From an uncultured Lachnospiraceae bacterium (GTDB taxonomy: Bacteria > Bacillota > Clostridia > Eubacteriales > Anaerofustaceae): a DNA stretch of 64,000 nucleotides. Where the stretch lies: assembly GCA_944381375.1 (NCBI GenBank), contig CALWKX010000014.1, positions 62,001-126,000 on the forward strand, given 5' to 3'. The position numbers and the translations under genes are program-made. The notes under the pieces were generated by a model. The model ran no database searches, was not told where the DNA came from, and worked only from the letters and a program-made list of their open reading frames with translations. Of this stretch, positions 25,378 through 34,635 are shown piece after piece (within the stretch, counting starts at the first letter, position 1; each line of letters starts with the position of its first letter).

Positions 25378-26568
25378 TTAATTATTCATAAATTTTTCAG
25401 CCTGTTTTGCCAAAAGCTGCGCTTTATCCGTTCTTTCCCATGTCAGTGATAAGTCGCTTCTTCCAAAATGACCGTATGAAGCCGTTTGTTTATATATAGG
25501 TCTTCTTAAATCCAAATCGTTTATAATGGCTACGGGCCTTAAATCAAAATTTTCTTTTATAAGAGTGCATATTGCCTCATTACTAATTTTGCCTGTTGAA
25601 AATGTTTCTGCATAAATGCTTAAAGGCTGAGCCATTCCTATTGCGTATGCAAGTTCTATTTCACATCTGTCAGCAATTTTTGCTGCGACTATGTTTTTTG
25701 CTATATATCTGGCCATATAGCATGCCGAACGGTCGACTTTCGTCGGATCCTTGCCGGAAAAAGCTCCTCCTCCGTGCCTTGCGTATCCTCCGTATGTATC
25801 AACTATTATTTTTCGCCCCGTAAGACCTGTATCAGCGCTTGGGCCTCCCATAACAAACCTGCCAGTTGGGTTGATATAATACTTAGTGTTTTCATCAAGC
25901 ATGTTTTCAGGAAGTGTAGGCTTTATAACTTTGCTGATCAAATCGTTTTCCAATGTTGTAATATCTACGTTGGGATTGTGCTGAGCAGATATTAATACGG
26001 AATCAATCCTTACCGGTTTGTCATCTTCATATTCTACCGTTATTTGTGTTTTACCGTCGGGACGTAAATAGCTGAGTTCGGCATTTTTTCTTACATATGA
26101 GAGACGGCGGGCAAGCTTATGAGCGTATTCTATCGGAAACGGCATATACTCTTCAGTTTCATTGCACGCATATCCGAACATTATACCCTGATCGCCCGCG
26201 CCTAAAGAATAATCATCGTCTGCGCCTTTTTTAGCTTCAAAGCTCTTGTCCACTCCCATTGCTATGTCGGAAGATTGTTCGTTTATAGCGACCATAACCC
26301 CGCATGTTTCAGCGTCAAAACCGTATTTTGCTCTGTCATAGCCTATTTCCTTTACCGTAGTGCGCACGATCTTTTCTATGTCGACATAACAATTAGTAGT
26401 AATCTGGCCCATTACCATAATCATTCCTGTAGTTGCGGCGCACTCGCAAGCTACTCTTGCATAAGGGTCTTTTTCATAAATTGCGTCTAATACTGCATCG
26501 CTGATTTGATCGCACATTTTATCAGGATGTCCCTCGGTAACTGATTCTGATGTAAAATAATGTTTCAT
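25378..26568 (-). CDS. metK: S-adenosylmethionine synthetase
   Basis: 396 residues from the ATG at 26568 ([17 protein letters not shown]), the standard N-terminus; an upstream in-frame start at 26586 adds residues not found in the family. Signature motifs [12 protein letters not shown] and [16 protein letters not shown] are intact. It makes SAM from methionine and ATP. Expression is controlled by the S-box riboswitch immediately upstream, giving feedback by the enzyme's own product. Confidence 0.97.
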   Translation of the reverse strand: MKHYFTSESVTEGHPDKMCDQISDAVLDAIYEKDPYARVACECAATTGMIMVMGQITTNCYVDIEKIVRTTVKEIGYDRAKYGFDAETCGVMVAINEQSSDIAMGVDKSFEAKKGADDDYSLGAGDQGIMFGYACNETEEYMPFPIEYAHKLARRLSYVRKNAELSYLRPDGKTQITVEYEDDKPVRIDSVLISAQHNPNVDITTLENDLISKVIKPTLPENMLDENTKYYINPTGRFVMGGPSADTGLTGRKIIVDTYGGYARHGGGAFSGKDPTKVDRSACYMARYIAKNIVAAKIADRCEIELAYAIGMAQPLSIYAETFSTGKISNEAICTLIKENFDLRPVAIINDLDLRRPIYKQTASYGHFGRSDLSLTWERTDKAQLLAKQAEKFMNN

Positions 26569-26601
26569 AATTAACCTTTCCAACACCCTACAATCTGTAT
26601 T

Positions 26602-26732
26602 AAAAAAACCTCTTGCGTGAGGTCTTATTTTAAGCTCCTCATCATTCGGATATATCCGTAGGTTTTAGCACCGCGCGTAAATGCCGGTTGCTGGGCTTCA
26701 TTGTGCCTATTCACTCAGCCTCTCATAATAAG
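26602..26732 (-). promoter_or_regulatory. SAM-I (S-box) riboswitch with terminator, controlling metK
   Basis: On the minus strand the aptamer closes with P1 strands CTTATT (26732-26727) and AATAAG (26629-26624). It contains the S-box core blocks GAGAGGCTGAG, GATGAAGCCC-type (AATGAAGCCCAGCAACC) and GGTGCTAAAACC. The downstream terminator (ACCTC/GAGGT stem, 26623-26608, then seven T) starts directly against P1, the usual arrangement in which SAM binding permits termination and shuts off metK. Confidence 0.93.
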
Positions 26733-26753
26733 GGTGTTTATTTAATTTTATTC

Positions 26754-26782
26754 ATTCTATCATTTTTCTGTTGTATTTTCAA
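26754..26782 (-). promoter_or_regulatory. Promoter of the S-box/metK transcript
   Basis: On the minus strand, TTGAAA (26782-26777), a 17-nt spacer and TAGAAT (26759-26754), about 20 nt before the riboswitch. It lies just beyond the 3' end of the RNA methyltransferase gene. Confidence 0.6.
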
Positions 26783-26790
26783 TGCTTGCA

Positions 26791-27897
26791 TTAAAAATAT
26801 TGGTATAAATAAGTCAGTAATTTGCCATTATAAAGCTTTCTGTTTTTGTTTGCGCGCTTGCCGTAATATCTTTCGAATTCTTCATTGCCGCAAAGTACAA
26901 ACATTTTCCATTCATCGAGCGATTCATAAATTTTGCGCATATCTTTATACAGCGTATTCGTTTTGTCAAGATCCATACGTTCTCCGTAGGGAGGATTTAC
27001 GATTATTATTCCATGTTTTTTCCCTGAACTGAAGTTTCGGAAATCAAGCTTTTGAAAAGCTGTAATATTTTCTACGCAAGCAATTTTTGCATTGGTATTC
27101 GCTGCTTTTACAGCGTTTTTGTCTATATCAGAACCAAGAAGTCTGAATGAAGGTATTTTATTGATGGAACCAATTTGGCTTTTTATATCCATAATCATAT
27201 TTGGGGTGATCATATCCCAGTTTTCAAATGCAAAACTTCTGTTTAAATTAGGTGCAGTTTTTGAAGCTATAAGCGCCGCTTCGATTATAATAGTGCCCGA
27301 GCCGCACATAAAATCCGCAAATGGCTGGCTGCCGTCATAACCGCTCAGTAGAATAATTCCCGCTGCAAGCGTTTCTTTTACGGGCGCTTTGGTCTGTATT
27401 GAACGGTAACCCCTTTTATGAAGACTTTCTCCGCTTGTATTTAATAGAAGCAAAACTTTGTCTTTTCTTATTTTTACATGTATTTGATAATAAGCGCCGT
27501 TTTCTTTAAGGACTGAAGTTTTGTATTTGAGTTTAAGCCGCTCGACTATTGCTTTTTTTATGATGCGCTGCGAATCTGATTTTGACATTATTCGGCTCTT
27601 TACGCAGCTAATTTTCGTTACATCAAACTTAGCGTTATGCGGAAGTACTGTTTCCCAGTCAACTGCATTTACAGCTTCAAATAATTCATCGAAGCTTCCT
27701 GCTTCGTATTCACCCATCCTAATAAATACTCTGTTGCATGTGCGAAGACATATATTCAGTTTTGCTATATCTGCGGCGTTTCCTTTTGTCTGTACAGCAC
27801 CGTCTGTGACCGAAGATATTTCCAGCCCTAATTTTCTGATTTCTTTTTTTAATACGCTCTCAAGACCGAACGAGCAGCTGCAATAAATATCAAACAT
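26791..27897 (-). CDS. THUMP-domain class I RNA methyltransferase (RlmL/YpsC-like)
   Basis: 368 residues. An N-terminal ferredoxin-like/THUMP region (SCSFGLESVLKKEIRKLG) targets RNA. The C-terminal Rossmann methyltransferase has DFMCGSGTIIIEAAL near residue 192 and the amino-methylating NPPYGERM near residue 301. This matches the RlmL-N-half/YpsC group, predicted to make N2-methylguanosine in 23S rRNA. The start is 1 nt after the uvrB stop (TAATATG), so it is coupled to uvrB. Confidence 0.9.
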   Translation of the reverse strand: MFDIYCSCSFGLESVLKKEIRKLGLEISSVTDGAVQTKGNAADIAKLNICLRTCNRVFIRMGEYEAGSFDELFEAVNAVDWETVLPHNAKFDVTKISCVKSRIMSKSDSQRIIKKAIVERLKLKYKTSVLKENGAYYQIHVKIRKDKVLLLLNTSGESLHKRGYRSIQTKAPVKETLAAGIILLSGYDGSQPFADFMCGSGTIIIEAALIASKTAPNLNRSFAFENWDMITPNMIMDIKSQIGSINKIPSFRLLGSDIDKNAVKAANTNAKIACVENITAFQKLDFRNFSSGKKHGIIIVNPPYGERMDLDKTNTLYKDMRKIYESLDEWKMFVLCGNEEFERYYGKRANKNRKLYNGKLLTYLYQYF

Positions 27898-27898
27898 A

Positions 27899-29884
27899 TT
27901 ATTCCCCGAGCTGTTCTCTAATATTTTTTATTCTGTCTCTTAATATAGCCGCTTTTTCAAAATCAAGATCCTTTGCCGCCTTTTTCATTTCAGCTTCTAA
28001 TTTATTTATTGTGTCATCGGCGTTTTTCAGCAGGGGATGCTTATTTCTGCTTTTTTTATGTTTTGCGCCATATTCTTCGGTTTTTTCCATCACTATTGAA
28101 GTTTCGATTCCTTCGCGTATTTCTTTTTTTACGCTCATCGGCGTTATGTTGTGTAATTTGTTGTATTCAGTTTGCTTTTTTCTGCGGCGTTCAGTTTCGC
28201 TGATAGCTTTTTCCATTGATTCTGTAATCGTGTCGGCATACATTACAACGCGGCCGCGAACATTTCGTGCCGCTCTGCCTATCGTTTGAATCAATGACGT
28301 TTCGCTTCGCAGAAAACCTTCTTTATCAGCGTCAAGAATAGCTACAAGCCCTACTTCAGGTATATCCAATCCTTCTCTTAATAGATTGATGCCTACAAGC
28401 ACATCAAATACACCGCTTCTTAATTCGGTTATAATTTTAAGCCTTTCCACAGTATCTATATCCGAATGTAAATAAGTAACGGCTATGTTTGCGTTTGCAA
28501 GATACTGAGTTAAATCTTCCGCCATGCGTTTTGTGAGTGTAGTTATCAGAACTTTATCTGAATTTGCAGTGACGCTTTTTATTTGTCCAATCAAATGATC
28601 TATTTGTCCCTTTGTTGGAACAACCTCTATTTTAGGATCTATAAGCCCAGTAGGTCTTACAATTTGTTCGGCAATTTGTGATGAATGTTCATATTCATAT
28701 TGTCCCGGAGTGGCCGAAACAAACACTGCCTGATTTATCCTCTCCTCGAACTCATTGAAATTCAATGGGCGGTTATCAAAAGCGGAGGGGAGACGGAATC
28801 CATAGTCAACAAGATTCTTCTTTCTGGAAAAGTCTCCTCCGTACATACCTCTTACCTGCGGCAGGGTAACGTGCGATTCATCGACAAATAACAAAAAATC
28901 ATCCGGAAAATAATCTATAAGCGTAAAAGGCGGTTGCCCGGGTTTTGTTGCGTTTATATGGCGGGTATAATTCTCGATGCCTTTGCAGTGATTCATTTCT
29001 CTTAAAAGCTCTATATCGTAATTAGTGCGCTGCATAAGCCTTTGAGCTTCTAAAAGCTTGTTTTCGCTCTTTAATTCATTTACTCTGTCATTGAGTTCCA
29101 ATTGAATAGACGCAACGGCTCTTTGCATATTTTCGGGACTTGTAATATAGTGCGACGCAGGGTAAATACTTACATGACGTCGCAGTGCGATTATTTGACC
29201 AGTGAGAGGATTTATTTCGCAGATTTTGTCGATTTCGTCACCAAAAAGCTCAACTCTTATGGCGTAGTCGCTGGTTACGGCAGGAAATATTTCTATCACA
29301 TCGCCTTTTACGCGGAAAGTTCCTCTGTGAAAATCCATCTCATTGCGTTCATATTGAATATCAACGAGTTTGCGTATTATATCGTCCCTGTTCTTTTCCA
29401 TCCCAGTGCGCAGCGACAATACCATATTTACATAATCCTTCGGACTGCCCAGTCCGTATATGCAGCTTACGCTGGCTACTATTATAACATCCCGCCGCTC
29501 TGATAGGGCCGCTGTTGCCGAATGACGCAATTTATCTATATCGTCGTTTATGTCAGAATCTTTTTCTATATATAAGTCTGCGCCGGGGACGTAAGCTTCC
29601 GGCTGATAATAATCATAGTATGATACAAAATATTCTACGGCGTTTTCAGGGAAAAAGCTTCTGAATTCATTAGCGAGCTGACCCGCAAGAGTTTTGTTAT
29701 GGGCCAAAACCAATGTCGGAAGCTGGACGTTTTCGATTATTTTGGCCATGGTAAAAGTTTTGCCTGAGCCTGTTACGCCCACAAGCGTCTGCGCATGCAT
29801 TCCTTCTTTTATGCCTCTGCTAATTTTTTCTATTGCCTGCGGCTGATCGCCGCTTGGCTCATAATCAGAATGTACCTTAAACAA
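27899..29884 (-). CDS. uvrB: Excinuclease ABC subunit B
   Basis: 661 residues, the typical size. The N-terminus [14 protein letters not shown], Walker [11 protein letters not shown], the beta-hairpin region [14 protein letters not shown], helicase motif [13 protein letters not shown], motif [11 protein letters not shown] and a C-terminal UVR domain ([18 protein letters not shown]) are all present. It verifies damage and loads UvrC in nucleotide excision repair. The start is a TTG at 29884 with only a weak ribosome binding site, because an in-frame stop lies just upstream. uvrA is not in the window. Confidence 0.97.
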   Translation of the reverse strand: MFKVHSDYEPSGDQPQAIEKISRGIKEGMHAQTLVGVTGSGKTFTMAKIIENVQLPTLVLAHNKTLAGQLANEFRSFFPENAVEYFVSYYDYYQPEAYVPGADLYIEKDSDINDDIDKLRHSATAALSERRDVIIVASVSCIYGLGSPKDYVNMVLSLRTGMEKNRDDIIRKLVDIQYERNEMDFHRGTFRVKGDVIEIFPAVTSDYAIRVELFGDEIDKICEINPLTGQIIALRRHVSIYPASHYITSPENMQRAVASIQLELNDRVNELKSENKLLEAQRLMQRTNYDIELLREMNHCKGIENYTRHINATKPGQPPFTLIDYFPDDFLLFVDESHVTLPQVRGMYGGDFSRKKNLVDYGFRLPSAFDNRPLNFNEFEERINQAVFVSATPGQYEYEHSSQIAEQIVRPTGLIDPKIEVVPTKGQIDHLIGQIKSVTANSDKVLITTLTKRMAEDLTQYLANANIAVTYLHSDIDTVERLKIITELRSGVFDVLVGINLLREGLDIPEVGLVAILDADKEGFLRSETSLIQTIGRAARNVRGRVVMYADTITESMEKAISETERRRKKQTEYNKLHNITPMSVKKEIREGIETSIVMEKTEEYGAKHKKSRNKHPLLKNADDTINKLEAEMKKAAKDLDFEKAAILRDRIKNIREQLGE

Positions 29885-29907
29885 TTATTCTACTCTTTCT
29901 TTAGGCG

Positions 29908-30627
29908 TTATGCGTGAAAACCGATAGTAAAGTCTTTTTTCTCCTGCAAAAATTTCAGTCTTTTGTCATATGCCTCTATGGCTTCTTTTTCAAATTTAAG
30001 ACCGTCGTATACATTGAGCTTTTTTAAAAACATTTTTGTAAGATAAGGATTCATAATTAAAAGAGGCCCTAAAATGTACGTTGCATAGAAATTTTTATAA
30101 GCAATGCCTTCTTTATCAGTATCCTTATTGAATCCGACGCCTCCTTTTACATCAAAAAAAGGAGAAGTTTTTTCGCCGTAATACGAAAATGAAAATTGTC
30201 TTCTGTTGCCTATGATGTCTATGTCTTCATATTTTCCCAGAAACCATGAATTATGATGTATTTTTAAGTTGCGTTTAGTATATATATCAAAAATACCCAA
30301 ACAATCGGTTTTTTCACCGCTTTCATCCTCTATATAATTGCCGAATATTTCCAACGAATTTCCTGTGGCCAGAAATATTTTTCCGCTTTCGATATAATCT
30401 GTGATGGCTTCCTTGTATTCATTCAGTAGTTTTATCGTATAAGCTTGACTTTTTTCGCTCATAGACCCGATATAAACCATGTCTATATCTTCTTTAATGA
30501 ATAAAGGAGTCGAGTTGCAGTCTGTATAAATAAATTGCGTTTTTGGTAAATTCAGCTCAAGATATTTATAATTAGCGGAGTCTCCGAAAATATTGCAAAG
30601 CTTAGGATACAGTATCTCTATTTTCAT
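29908..30627 (-). CDS. GatD-like type 1 glutamine amidotransferase homologue, catalytic residues replaced
   Basis: 239 residues from the ATG at 30627, overlapping the stop of the MurT-like gene (TGATG). The overall pattern follows GatD: an N-terminal PKLCNIFGDSANYKYLE segment, then YIGSMSEKSQ where GatD has a GGGxDxEQ motif, CLGIFDIYT, and NFYATYILGPLL. The nucleophile Cys of GatD (in a CGGYQ context) is Thr88 here (ATGNSLEIFG), and the catalytic His (TYLHGP in GatD) is Leu186 (TYILGP). It therefore cannot be a standard glutaminase. It probably remains a structural partner of the MurT-like ligase. This alignment is from memory of the Staphylococcus aureus protein. Confidence 0.75.
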   Translation of the reverse strand: MKIEILYPKLCNIFGDSANYKYLELNLPKTQFIYTDCNSTPLFIKEDIDMVYIGSMSEKSQAYTIKLLNEYKEAITDYIESGKIFLATGNSLEIFGNYIEDESGEKTDCLGIFDIYTKRNLKIHHNSWFLGKYEDIDIIGNRRQFSFSYYGEKTSPFFDVKGGVGFNKDTDKEGIAYKNFYATYILGPLLIMNPYLTKMFLKKLNVYDGLKFEKEAIEAYDKRLKFLQEKKDFTIGFHA

Positions 30628-31991
30628 CACAAAGTCTCCTCGCTGAATTTTTTCATTATTATACTTCTGAGTTGTTTTGATTTGGTTACGGCTATCACAT
30701 CATGTAATATAAATACTTTGTCTATGTCTTTAGTAAAAACGTGTTCAGCGGTTTCTTCTTCAGTTTTAACGCATACTATTCTATCTCCCGGTATGCCTGC
30801 AATAAGAAGCCTTAGCTTGTAGTCAAGATATAAATCGCCGCCTACTATTATGCGCTTGATATTTGGTTGGTTCAAAAATTCAAAATCGCTTTCGTACAAC
30901 CATGTTATTGTTTCCGAGGAATTAATTTTACCGTATGCTTCGTTGAGCAGCAGCACAAGCTGTATATTCCCTTCAACTGTTGATAAATATTCAAATACTG
31001 CGGACGCAGCGCTCACATTCTGTCCTTTGGTAAGGTAAGTGTAAAATTGTACTCCGTTTTGTTCAAGCATGCTGATTCGTGAGGGAGGCAGCGATATGTT
31101 TTTTAGATACTCGCCGATTTTATTTTCCGTTAGGCCGTATTCCTTCATAAATGCATAGGCCGAAAGCATATTGTATGCATTGAATATATTATCGGAAAGC
31201 AGACGATGGTATTCAGAGTTTATTACACAGCTTTGTTTTGCAAAATCATAATCAGTCATTACATATTTTGCTTCAGGAGAACGAAAGTCGCATTTTGAGC
31301 AATGCACAGTACCTATGCTTCTGTATTTGTGATCTTCATATACAAGATCTGAAAAACATTCTGGGCATACGCTTATATCAGGAGCGTTGTATTTATTTTG
31401 GTTGACGCCTGTTTGTTTCTTGATAGAATAATAAACGGCTTTTTTGCGGTTGTTACCTAAACGAAAACTTACAGGGTCATCCGCATTTAAAATAATAGTC
31501 ATATCATCGTAAATATTCAGCGCTTTGTCAAGATTGCCGTATACATAATCGCAATGAGCATTCCTTTTTATGGAATCCCTGCAGATATTCGTAACTATAA
31601 GATAGTCAGGCTTGAATTTGGGAATACTTTCTGGAGAAGATACTTCGTCTATTTCAAGCACGGCAGCGTCTTTTACAGGTTTATTGAATATATTTACTGT
31701 GCCGAGCAGACATCTGGCATGTCCTGACGTTGTATTGGCTCCCCAATCATTAAACCCTACGCTTTTGCCGTCAAGTTTAAGTATGTCCGCTATCAGGCTC
31801 GCTACGGACGTCTTGCCGTTTGTCCCCGTTACTCCAACTACCAAATCTGGTTTGGATACATATCTTAAAAATTCCGGGCAGATTTTGCAAGCAAGAAGCC
31901 CCGGTATGTCATCTCTTTCATTATTGAATATCTTATATATAAGCATCAGTATTTTTGCCGCAATAAGCGCAGCAACGAATCTAAGTTTCAA
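30627..31991 (-). CDS. MurT-like Mur ligase with zinc ribbon (DUF1727)
   Basis: 454 residues from a TTG at 31991 with AGGAGG 7 nt upstream. The Mur-ligase P-loop is GVTGTNGKTSVASL near residue 54. A Cys4 zinc ribbon (CPEC near 213, CSKC near 238) interrupts the central domain as in MurT, and the C-terminal DUF1727 domain ends the protein. MurT with GatD amidates the D-Glu of lipid II in Gram-positives. Here the usual NLFRDQLDRYGE-type block reads NICRDSIKRNAH, and the C-terminal DGxDxSW element that supplies the third triad residue reads SSETITW. A distinct clade with another substrate, or with direct ammonia use, is plausible. Confidence 0.8.
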   Translation of the reverse strand: MKLRFVAALIAAKILMLIYKIFNNERDDIPGLLACKICPEFLRYVSKPDLVVGVTGTNGKTSVASLIADILKLDGKSVGFNDWGANTTSGHARCLLGTVNIFNKPVKDAAVLEIDEVSSPESIPKFKPDYLIVTNICRDSIKRNAHCDYVYGNLDKALNIYDDMTIILNADDPVSFRLGNNRKKAVYYSIKKQTGVNQNKYNAPDISVCPECFSDLVYEDHKYRSIGTVHCSKCDFRSPEAKYVMTDYDFAKQSCVINSEYHRLLSDNIFNAYNMLSAYAFMKEYGLTENKIGEYLKNISLPPSRISMLEQNGVQFYTYLTKGQNVSAASAVFEYLSTVEGNIQLVLLLNEAYGKINSSETITWLYESDFEFLNQPNIKRIIVGGDLYLDYKLRLLIAGIPGDRIVCVKTEEETAEHVFTKDIDKVFILHDVIAVTKSKQLRSIIMKKFSEETL

Positions 31992-32009
31992 TTTTTCCCT
32001 CCTGCAAGC

Positions 32010-32468
32010 TTATACGATTATCCTTTTGTCAAAGATCAGACAGGCGCAAAATAAAACAGCGCCTATAGTTATAAAGCAATCCGCTATATTGAATACGGCG
32101 AAATTAATAATATAAAAATCAATAAAATCCACCACATAGCCATACGCTATTCTGTCAAATAAATTACCTATAGCTCCGCCGATTATAGAAGATATTGACA
32201 GCAAAAAAAGATTTATTGCACGGTTTCTCTTTTTTTGCTTGATCAAAAAAAGTATCATTATCACTATTACAATGCCGCTGAAGATGGTAAGCAAAACAGT
32301 GCTGTCTGAAAGCATACTGAAAGAGGCCCCCGTATTTTCTACATAAGTAAGCCGTAATACTCCATCTATTAGATCATATGAGCCTGCGCCCTTTAAATGG
32401 TTTACAGCAAGTATTTTGGTTATTCTATCCGCAGCGATAATAAGTGCTATTATAATTGCTTCTATCAT
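32010..32468 (-). CDS. lspA: Lipoprotein signal peptidase (signal peptidase II)
   Basis: 152 residues with four membrane segments. The two catalytic aspartates lie in the conserved blocks GNLFDRI and FNIADCFITIG, and VENTGASFSML is the usual NxGaaf motif. It removes signal peptides from diacylglyceryl prolipoproteins such as the ABC binding protein and the lipoprotein at 57 kb. It is followed after 18 nt by the MurT-like gene. Confidence 0.95.
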   Translation of the reverse strand: MIEAIIIALIIAADRITKILAVNHLKGAGSYDLIDGVLRLTYVENTGASFSMLSDSTVLLTIFSGIVIVIMILFLIKQKKRNRAINLFLLSISSIIGGAIGNLFDRIAYGYVVDFIDFYIINFAVFNIADCFITIGAVLFCACLIFDKRIIV

Positions 32469-32520
32469 TATTCACCTCAATTTATTACAGATACTGATTA
32501 TAGCATATTAAGCATAAAGA

Positions 32521-32543
32521 AAAAAGCCGCGTTGCGGCTTTTA
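32521..32543 (-). terminator. Terminator of glmS
   Basis: AAAAGCCGC / GCGGCTTTT with a GTT loop, extended by further A/T pairing on both sides. Confidence 0.85.
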
Positions 32544-32560
32544 TCTTATGCGTTTTATAT

Positions 32561-34390
32561 TTATTCAACTGTAACGGATTTAGCCAAATTTCTCGGCTTG
32601 TCAACATCACAGCCTCTTTGGCATGCCACGTAGTATGCAAGCATTTGCAGCAATATCACAGAAGGGATAACTGACGCCGAATTTTCGCAGTTATTTATAT
32701 AAATGGCGTAATCGCAGCATTCTTCCACTTGTTTTTTATCGTCTTGCTGCGCTATCGCAATAACTTTTGCGCCTCTTGCTTTGGCTTCTTTTATATTGCT
32801 TAAGGTTTTTTCGAAAAGTTCTCCGCGTTGGGTACATAATGCGACAATGATAGTGCCCTCCTCCAAAAGCGCTATAGGACCATGCTTCAGTTCGCCGGCC
32901 TGATAAGCCTCTACATGAATGTAAGATATCTCTTTCATTTTCAAAGAGCCTTCCTGCGCCAAGCAAAAATCTATTCCGCGGCCAATGAAGAAAGCATTTG
33001 ATGCATCTTTGAATAATCCGGCAAGTTTTTTGATGTTGTCTGCTTTGTCTAATGCTTTTTCTGCGTCTATATGTATGTTTTTACATGCTTCGGTAAGGTT
33101 TTTTATTTCTTTTGTAGCACCTAAACCGGCTAAATCAGCAAATTTTAAAGTAAGAAGATACATGCATATTACCTGTGTGGAATATGCTTTGGTCGACGCT
33201 ACGGCAATTTCTGGCCCCGCAAGCGTATAAATAATGTCGTCAGCTTCTCTTGCCACGCTGGAACCTACCACATTGGTAATTGCAAGCACGCGGGCTTTTT
33301 TATTTTTAGCCAGCCGCATAGAAGCGAGGGTATCCGCCGTTTCTCCTGATTGGCTTACTGCAATAAATAATGTGTTTTCATCCACTATAGGATCCGCATA
33401 TCTGAATTCTGATGCAATTGCCGTTTCTACAGGTTTTCTTGTATATTTTTCAATCAAAGCTTTGCCTACGCATCCTGCGTAATATGCAGTGCCGCACGCA
33501 ACGATATATATTTTTTTGATTTTGTCGTATTGCTCTTTTGTCAGCTTGAAATCGTCAAGATTGATACCGTCTGTATTCAGGCGTCCTCTGAGCGTATTTA
33601 TTACTGCTGTCGGCTGTTCGTAAATTTCCTTGAGCATAAAATGTTCATAACCGCCTTTGTTTGCGTCATCTATGCTCCATGTAACTTCAAACGGTTCTTT
33701 TGTTATAGGATTTTTCTCTGAATCAGTAAGCATAACGCTGTCTTTAGTTACTACAGCATATGTATCATTATCTAATAAGTAGACTTTTTTTGTGTATTCC
33801 AAAAGCGCAGGTATGTCTGATGCAATGAAGTTTTCATTTTGACCTAATCCTATTACAAGCGGGCTGTCTTTTCTGACAGCGATCAGTTTGTCAGGTTCGA
33901 ACGTATTCAGCACTACAAGCGCATAGGCTCCTTTCAATCGCTTTGTCGCTTCAAGAACTGCATCAAAAATATCGCCCTTATAGCAATCGTCTATTAAATG
34001 GACTATCACTTCAGTATCTGTTTGAGAGTTGAATTTATAGCCTTTGTTTATCAGTTCATTTTTTATGCTGATATAATTTTCAATAATACCGTTGTGGACT
34101 ACGCAAATACTTGAATCAGCGTTTGTATGAGGATGCGAATTTTCATCTGAAGGAGCTCCGTGAGTCGCCCACCTTGTATGCCCTACTCCTGCGACTCCCT
34201 GAAGGGGAGATACCTGAAGTTTATCTTCTAATACCTGTATGCGGCCTTTGTATTTTTTTACGTTTATTTTATTACCGTCAAATACCGCGATCCCGGCGGA
34301 ATCATAACCTCGATATTCAAGCTTTTTAAGTCCATTCAAAAGAATTGCCGGAGCCTGTTTTTCTCCTATGTAACCAACTATTCCGCACAT
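32561..34390 (-). CDS. glmS: Glutamine-fructose-6-phosphate aminotransferase (isomerising)
   Basis: 609 residues from the ATG at 34390. This start is required because Cys2 (MCGIVGYIG) is the N-terminal nucleophile; an upstream in-frame GTG overlaps the ribosome binding site. The class II glutaminase domain fills about 1-220, followed by two SIS domains (SQSGETADTLASMR near residue 350; IGRGIDFCLAQEGSLKMKE). It makes glucosamine-6-phosphate for cell-wall synthesis. The leader does not show a recognisable glmS ribozyme. Confidence 0.97.
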   Translation of the reverse strand: MCGIVGYIGEKQAPAILLNGLKKLEYRGYDSAGIAVFDGNKINVKKYKGRIQVLEDKLQVSPLQGVAGVGHTRWATHGAPSDENSHPHTNADSSICVVHNGIIENYISIKNELINKGYKFNSQTDTEVIVHLIDDCYKGDIFDAVLEATKRLKGAYALVVLNTFEPDKLIAVRKDSPLVIGLGQNENFIASDIPALLEYTKKVYLLDNDTYAVVTKDSVMLTDSEKNPITKEPFEVTWSIDDANKGGYEHFMLKEIYEQPTAVINTLRGRLNTDGINLDDFKLTKEQYDKIKKIYIVACGTAYYAGCVGKALIEKYTRKPVETAIASEFRYADPIVDENTLFIAVSQSGETADTLASMRLAKNKKARVLAITNVVGSSVAREADDIIYTLAGPEIAVASTKAYSTQVICMYLLTLKFADLAGLGATKEIKNLTEACKNIHIDAEKALDKADNIKKLAGLFKDASNAFFIGRGIDFCLAQEGSLKMKEISYIHVEAYQAGELKHGPIALLEEGTIIVALCTQRGELFEKTLSNIKEAKARGAKVIAIAQQDDKKQVEECCDYAIYINNCENSASVIPSVILLQMLAYYVACQRGCDVDKPRNLAKSVTVE

Positions 34391-34533
34391 AGCGTATTTC
34401 ACCTACCTTGCCGTACTTTGAGCTATCGTATATAGCAGCTTTTTTTATTATATTATGCTATTGCATTTTTTAGGTGTATATACTTGAAGATTTTGAATAT
34501 ATACCTGTCTATTTGCGAACATTGGTAATTATA
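34391..34533 (-). promoter_or_regulatory. glmS promoter and 5' leader
   Basis: An extended -10 (TGC TATAAT, -10 at 34533-34528) drives a leader of about 130 nt. The leader contains an inverted repeat, AGGTATATA ... TATATACACCT (about 34477-34511), and a smaller AGCTGCTATA/TACGATAGCT hairpin near 34425-34445. No glmS ribozyme core was recognised. Confidence 0.45.
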
Positions 34534-34592
34534 GCATAATTTTTCTTTATTACAATCAAATCCGATAAGTTCCGCTTTTATTATCATAAATT

Positions 34593-34603
34593 TTTGTTAT
34601 AAT
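34593..34603 (+). promoter_or_regulatory. Extended -10 promoter of mnmE-mnmG
   Basis: TGT TATAAT with the -10 at 34598-34603 and only a weak -35; it diverges from the glmS promoter. Confidence 0.45.
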
Positions 34604-34635
34604 TAACAATACTGCGTGCGAAAGGATAAACGAAA

